A stretch of DNA of 7,832 bases from Flavobacterium sp. (GTDB taxonomy: Bacteria; Bacteroidota; Bacteroidia; Flavobacteriales; Flavobacteriaceae). Below, piece by piece: positions 5,204 to 7,832 of the stretch. Each line of letters starts with the position of its first letter. Position 1 is the first letter of the stretch. The position numbers and the translations under genes are program-made. The DNA lies in NCBI GenBank assembly GCA_015478765.1, contig JADMKR010000174.1, positions 10,953-18,784 of the forward strand, in the 5' to 3' direction. Under the pieces are notes generated by a model, which saw only the letters and a list, made by a program, of their open reading frames with translations, had not been told where the DNA came from and ran no database searches.

Positions 5204-6180
5204 GTCTTTTCGGTTTTAAATTCAGAAGTGGTGGGCATCGCGATGCCCTGCTGTTCAGGATGCTGACTGGCGACCAACTCACGGCGCATCTGCGCGACGG
5301 TTTTAGTACTCCCGTCATGACTCCATCCGGGCGGACCGAAAGCGTACATGAATTTGTGCCGCCAATTTTTAGATTTTTTCATATCTGCCCATATGTTAGT
5401 GTATTCATGGGTAAGGATAACCAACGGATTAAACGAGTCGGGTGGGGAGGTCACGCCATATTCGATCTTGATATCGTCCTGAAGCGGTTGCCAGGTTCCA
5501 AACATTTTATCGAAGATATTCAGAAACCCGCCATGGTTCTTATCCATGTATTCGAGGTTTTTCGCATGGTGAACCTGATGCATGGTGTGCGTATTGAAGA
5601 TTTTTTCCAGAAAACCCAGTCGGGGAATATACTGGGAATGCAATTGAAACTGCCATAACGATTCGATTCCCAAACAAACCAGCAGCATTTCTGGCGGAAA
5701 GCCCACAGCGGGAATCCACATATAGAAAAGCGGTTTGTACAGTATGGTAAACCACCCGTTGCGAACGGCTGTACCCAGATTAAAATTATCGGAAGAGTGA
5801 TGAACGATATGAGCTGCCCAGAAGAATCTCACCATATGATTTTGGCGATGGAACCAATAATAGCTGAAATCATCGGCAAGTTGGCAAAAAATCCAGACAT
5901 ACCACGCATAAGAGAACGACTGCCAGCCAAAAATGTTCGTACGAACGCCATCGACAACAGGGTTGAATACTTCATATACCCAAACGAATATGACAATTGC
6001 CGTAATAGTTTTGACCAGAGCAGCGACTACGGCCGAGCCAATCCCGATCGACAAACTCGATGCGAGATCTTTCCAATGGTACAAATTTTTTCTATCGGTC
6101 GCTTTGCTGTAGGTCAGTTCGAGTAAAATAAGTCCTAAAAAGCAGGGAACACCATATACCAGCGGATTCGTGAATTCCAT
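5200..6180 (-). CDS. Sterol desaturase / fatty acid hydroxylase family membrane protein
   Basis: 326 aa, membrane-bound di-iron family (PF04116). Hydrophobic segments lie at about 7-22, 43-72, 90-108 and 145-172. The family's His clusters are complete: HRQNH 111-115, HIVHH 124-128, His181, then HTMHQVHH 198-205 and Asn215-His216. The active site should face the cytosol and use O2 to hydroxylate or desaturate a lipid-type substrate. Bacteria of this phylum generally lack sterols, so the substrate is not predictable; relatives include alkylglycerol monooxygenase and carotenoid or fatty acid hydroxylases. Residues about 245-326 form a hydrophilic C-terminal region after the last His cluster, with a Trp/Pro-rich segment (GPPGW near 286) and a charged end. 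The gene follows the sensor kinase on the same strand after 97 bp, so readthrough is possible. The ATG at 6180 comes just before the first hydrophobic segment. Confidence 0.92.
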   Translation of the reverse strand: MEFTNPLVYGVPCFLGLILLELTYSKATDRKNLYHWKDLASSLSIGIGSAVVAALVKTITAIVIFVWVYEVFNPVVDGVRTNIFGWQSFSYAWYVWIFCQLADDFSYYWFHRQNHMVRFFWAAHIVHHSSDNFNLGTAVRNGWFTILYKPLFYMWIPAVGFPPEMLLVCLGIESLWQFQLHSQYIPRLGFLEKIFNTHTMHQVHHAKNLEYMDKNHGGFLNIFDKMFGTWQPLQDDIKIEYGVTSPPDSFNPLVILTHEYTNIWADMKKSKNWRHKFMYAFGPPGWSHDGSTKTVAQMRRELVASQHPEQQGIAMPTTSEFKTEKT

Positions 6181-6201
6181 TAATTTTTTCTTGTCATAGC
6201 C

Positions 6202-6209
6202 TAAAAATA
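6202..6209 (-). promoter_or_regulatory. Possible -7 box for the hydroxylase-family gene
   Basis: The minus strand reads TATTTTTA, one mismatch from TAnnTTTG, 21 bp before the ATG at 6180. A TTTTT stretch lies about 20 bp further upstream, but there is no proper TTG element. It would allow expression independent of the kinase. Evidence is weak because the stretch is simply T-rich. Confidence 0.3.
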
Positions 6210-6277
6210 CTTCTTTCGGCCGGGGTGTAAAAACGCTGCCGATGATTTAGTATAATTTTAACGACGATAGAATGTTG

Positions 6278-7832
6278 TTATGCGGAGGTAGCAGGAAGGT
6301 AGATATGGAAGCACGATCCCTCGCCTAAAATGCTGTCGGCTTTTATGAATCCGTTATGGTGATGAATAATCTTTTTGCAAATGGCCAGTCCGATACCCGT
6401 TCCCGAAAATTTCGAGTGTGGATGCAACCTTTTGAATAGCTCGAAGATGTTTTCTCTTTGTTCGGGTTCGAAGCCTATTCCATTATCGCAGATTGAAATT
6501 CGCATATACTCGCCCTGCGAAACCGCGACATCATCCAACGGAGTAACGGTCGTACTGCTGATAGAGATTTCGGCAGTGGTGTGCTCTTTTTTATATTTTA
6601 CTGCATTGCCTATAAGATTTGAAAGCAATTGCAAAAACTGGAAGGGTACAACCTCCACTTCCGGTAATGTTGAGATATTGAATTTTACCTGTCCACTTTC
6701 GATATTCTCGGCATAATTTTCAAGCACTTCGTCGACAAGGTCGTTGAGTGAAATTTTTTCAGTTTGTTTCTCACCTCCGGAAATCTGCGAAAATTCAATC
6801 AGATCGGCGATCAGTTGTTGCATACGTGAAGCAGAATCGATCACGCGCTCCAGGGACTGCTGAGCCCGTTCAGACAAACTTTCTGATTGGTCGTTGATGC
6901 GTCCGGCGAACATCCTGATTTTCCGCAGAGGTTCCTGTAAATCATGGCTGGCGATGTAGTTGAAAGATTCAAGTTCTTTGTTGATCTGGACCAATTCGAG
7001 ATTCTTTTGATGTAAAGACCGGTTGAGGGCCACCAATTCGTTATTCAGATGATATTCCCTTGTTATGTCCTGGCACGTTCCTACCAGGGTAATTGGATTG
7101 CGGTCGGCGTCAAATTCAACGCTGCCATGTCCTTTCAAAATTTTTATTTCCCCCGTAGGAGTAATGATCTTCAATACATAATCTTTGGCCAATCCTGTCC
7201 TGATCGAATCTTCAATTTCTTTTACGCGGCGGTCTCTGTCATCGGGATGAATAAGCGAGAGGAACCGCTCGAAAGTTATTACTTCCGACTGCGGTTCCAA
7301 ACCGTAGATGCGATAAAGTTCATCCGACCAATATACTGTCTCATCGCCGATGTTCCATGACCAGTTACCAAGGTGGGTAAGTTGTTGCGCCCGTTTGTGC
7401 AACATCTCGCTGTCGGTAAGTCTTTTTATTAACCGATCGAAGGCGGTAATGTCACGCAATGTTCCTTTTACAATGGTTACGCGTCCGTTATCGCGAACCA
7501 CAATTCCGCGGGCATTAAGTTTTTTTTCGATGTCGCCGTTTTGAAAACGGAAAGAATAGGCAAAGGGACCGCCTCGTTCGAGTGCTTCTTCCCACAGGTT
7601 TCTCACGGTAGGTGCATCGTCGGGATGGATCAAGTTTATGAACGTGGCTTCATCGCCGTGTGTAAGACCTGATATTTGATGGGTCTGTGGCGTAAAAACA
7701 GAATTTTCGCGGTTGATGAAATCGATATAAAAACTTCCGATATCGGATATTTCCTGAGCTTCGAGCAGCAAACTTTCCTGAAACTCCAAATTTTGCAGTG
7801 CCGTATTCAGATGTTGCTTCTGCATTTTGATG
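6278..7832 (-). CDS. PAS-domain sensor histidine kinase (N-terminus probably outside window)
   Basis: At least 517 codons. An ATG lies at 7825, but the frame stays open to the edge with no stop and the visible start enters directly into a pre-PAS helix, so I treat it as partial. Residues below count from that Met. PAS 1 spans about 22-127 and PAS 2 about 143-256; both contain the HPDD motif of the PAS_3 fold (67-70 and 193-196) and end in a DIT motif. A coiled linker runs 257-286. The HisKA helix holds His294 in the phytochrome-type SHDLQEPLRK. The ATPase domain has the N box with Asn403 and Asn407, G1 DNGIGF 447-452, an F box near 460-464, and G2 GTGIG 475-479. All catalytic motifs are intact, so it should autophosphorylate. 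No receiver domain, HTH or membrane segment is visible, so it is probably cytosolic with an unlinked partner. The signal is unknown. Confidence 0.93.
   Translation of the reverse strand, partial: IKMQKQHLNTALQNLEFQESLLLEAQEISDIGSFYIDFINRENSVFTPQTHQISGLTHGDEATFINLIHPDDAPTVRNLWEEALERGGPFAYSFRFQNGDIEKKLNARGIVVRDNGRVTIVKGTLRDITAFDRLIKRLTDSEMLHKRAQQLTHLGNWSWNIGDETVYWSDELYRIYGLEPQSEVITFERFLSLIHPDDRDRRVKEIEDSIRTGLAKDYVLKIITPTGEIKILKGHGSVEFDADRNPITLVGTCQDITREYHLNNELVALNRSLHQKNLELVQINKELESFNYIASHDLQEPLRKIRMFAGRINDQSESLSERAQQSLERVIDSASRMQQLIADLIEFSQISGGEKQTEKISLNDLVDEVLENYAENIESGQVKFNISTLPEVEVVPFQFLQLLSNLIGNAVKYKKEHTTAEISISSTTVTPLDDVAVSQGEYMRISICDNGIGFEPEQRENIFELFKRLHPHSKFSGTGIGLAICKKIIHHHNGFIKADSILGEGSCFHIYLPATSA

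Noticed and set aside
5260..5658. 132-codon + strand frame opposite the hydroxylase-family gene
   Set aside because: It is a shadow of a gene with complete histidine motifs on the other strand.
7823..7825. ATG at 7825 as the true start of the sensor kinase
   Set aside because: The frame is open to the window edge and no promoter or stop precedes it, so the N-terminus cannot be fixed here.

Overview
The window looks like chromosomal DNA from a member of the Bacteroidota, most probably Flavobacteriia. Three things point there: a type IX secretion (T9SS) C-terminal sorting domain, a secreted protein with a carboxypeptidase-regulatory-like (SusC-plug-type) domain, and promoter boxes of the TAnnTTTG type with no clear Shine-Dalgarno sequences. 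Base composition seems higher in G+C than many Flavobacterium genomes, but I did not count it.

Layout from left to right. The window opens with the last 29 codons of an unidentified + strand gene (ends at 92). It converges on a minus-strand secreted/periplasmic protein with a carboxypeptidase-regulatory-like domain (125-892). Next on the minus strand is a DEAD-box RNA helicase with a DbpA-type RNA-binding domain and a repetitive Arg/Gly-rich tail (980-2878). A 206-bp gap follows, with a good helicase promoter and little else certain. Then comes a tight two-gene minus-strand operon in which a T9SS-exported Ig-like protein (3667-4530) is followed after 6 bp by the house-cleaning nucleotide pyrophosphatase rdgB (3085-3660). 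A divergent intergenic region (4531-4685) leads to the only complete + strand gene, a small exported protein with a Lys/Gly-rich tail (4686-5183). That gene converges on a minus-strand sterol-desaturase/fatty-acid-hydroxylase family membrane protein (5200-6180). The window closes with most of a PAS-PAS-HisKA-HATPase sensor kinase (6278 to the window edge).

The genes do not form one recognisable pathway. They mix housekeeping functions (helicase, RdgB), envelope or secreted proteins (the regulatory-like domain protein, the T9SS protein, the basic exported protein), a membrane lipid-type oxidoreductase and a signalling kinase. The only strongly supported operon is T9SS protein-rdgB; kinase-hydroxylase cotranscription is possible across a 97-bp gap.

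I saw no tRNA, rRNA, CRISPR array, insertion sequence, phage gene or defence system. No complete undescribed system is evident. The best leads are regulatory: two 9-bp direct repeats spaced by one helical turn just upstream of a perfect -7 box at 4610-4643, an 8-bp perfect inverted repeat before the T9SS gene, and a palindrome in the helicase promoter. No gene-free stretch exceeds 300 bases.
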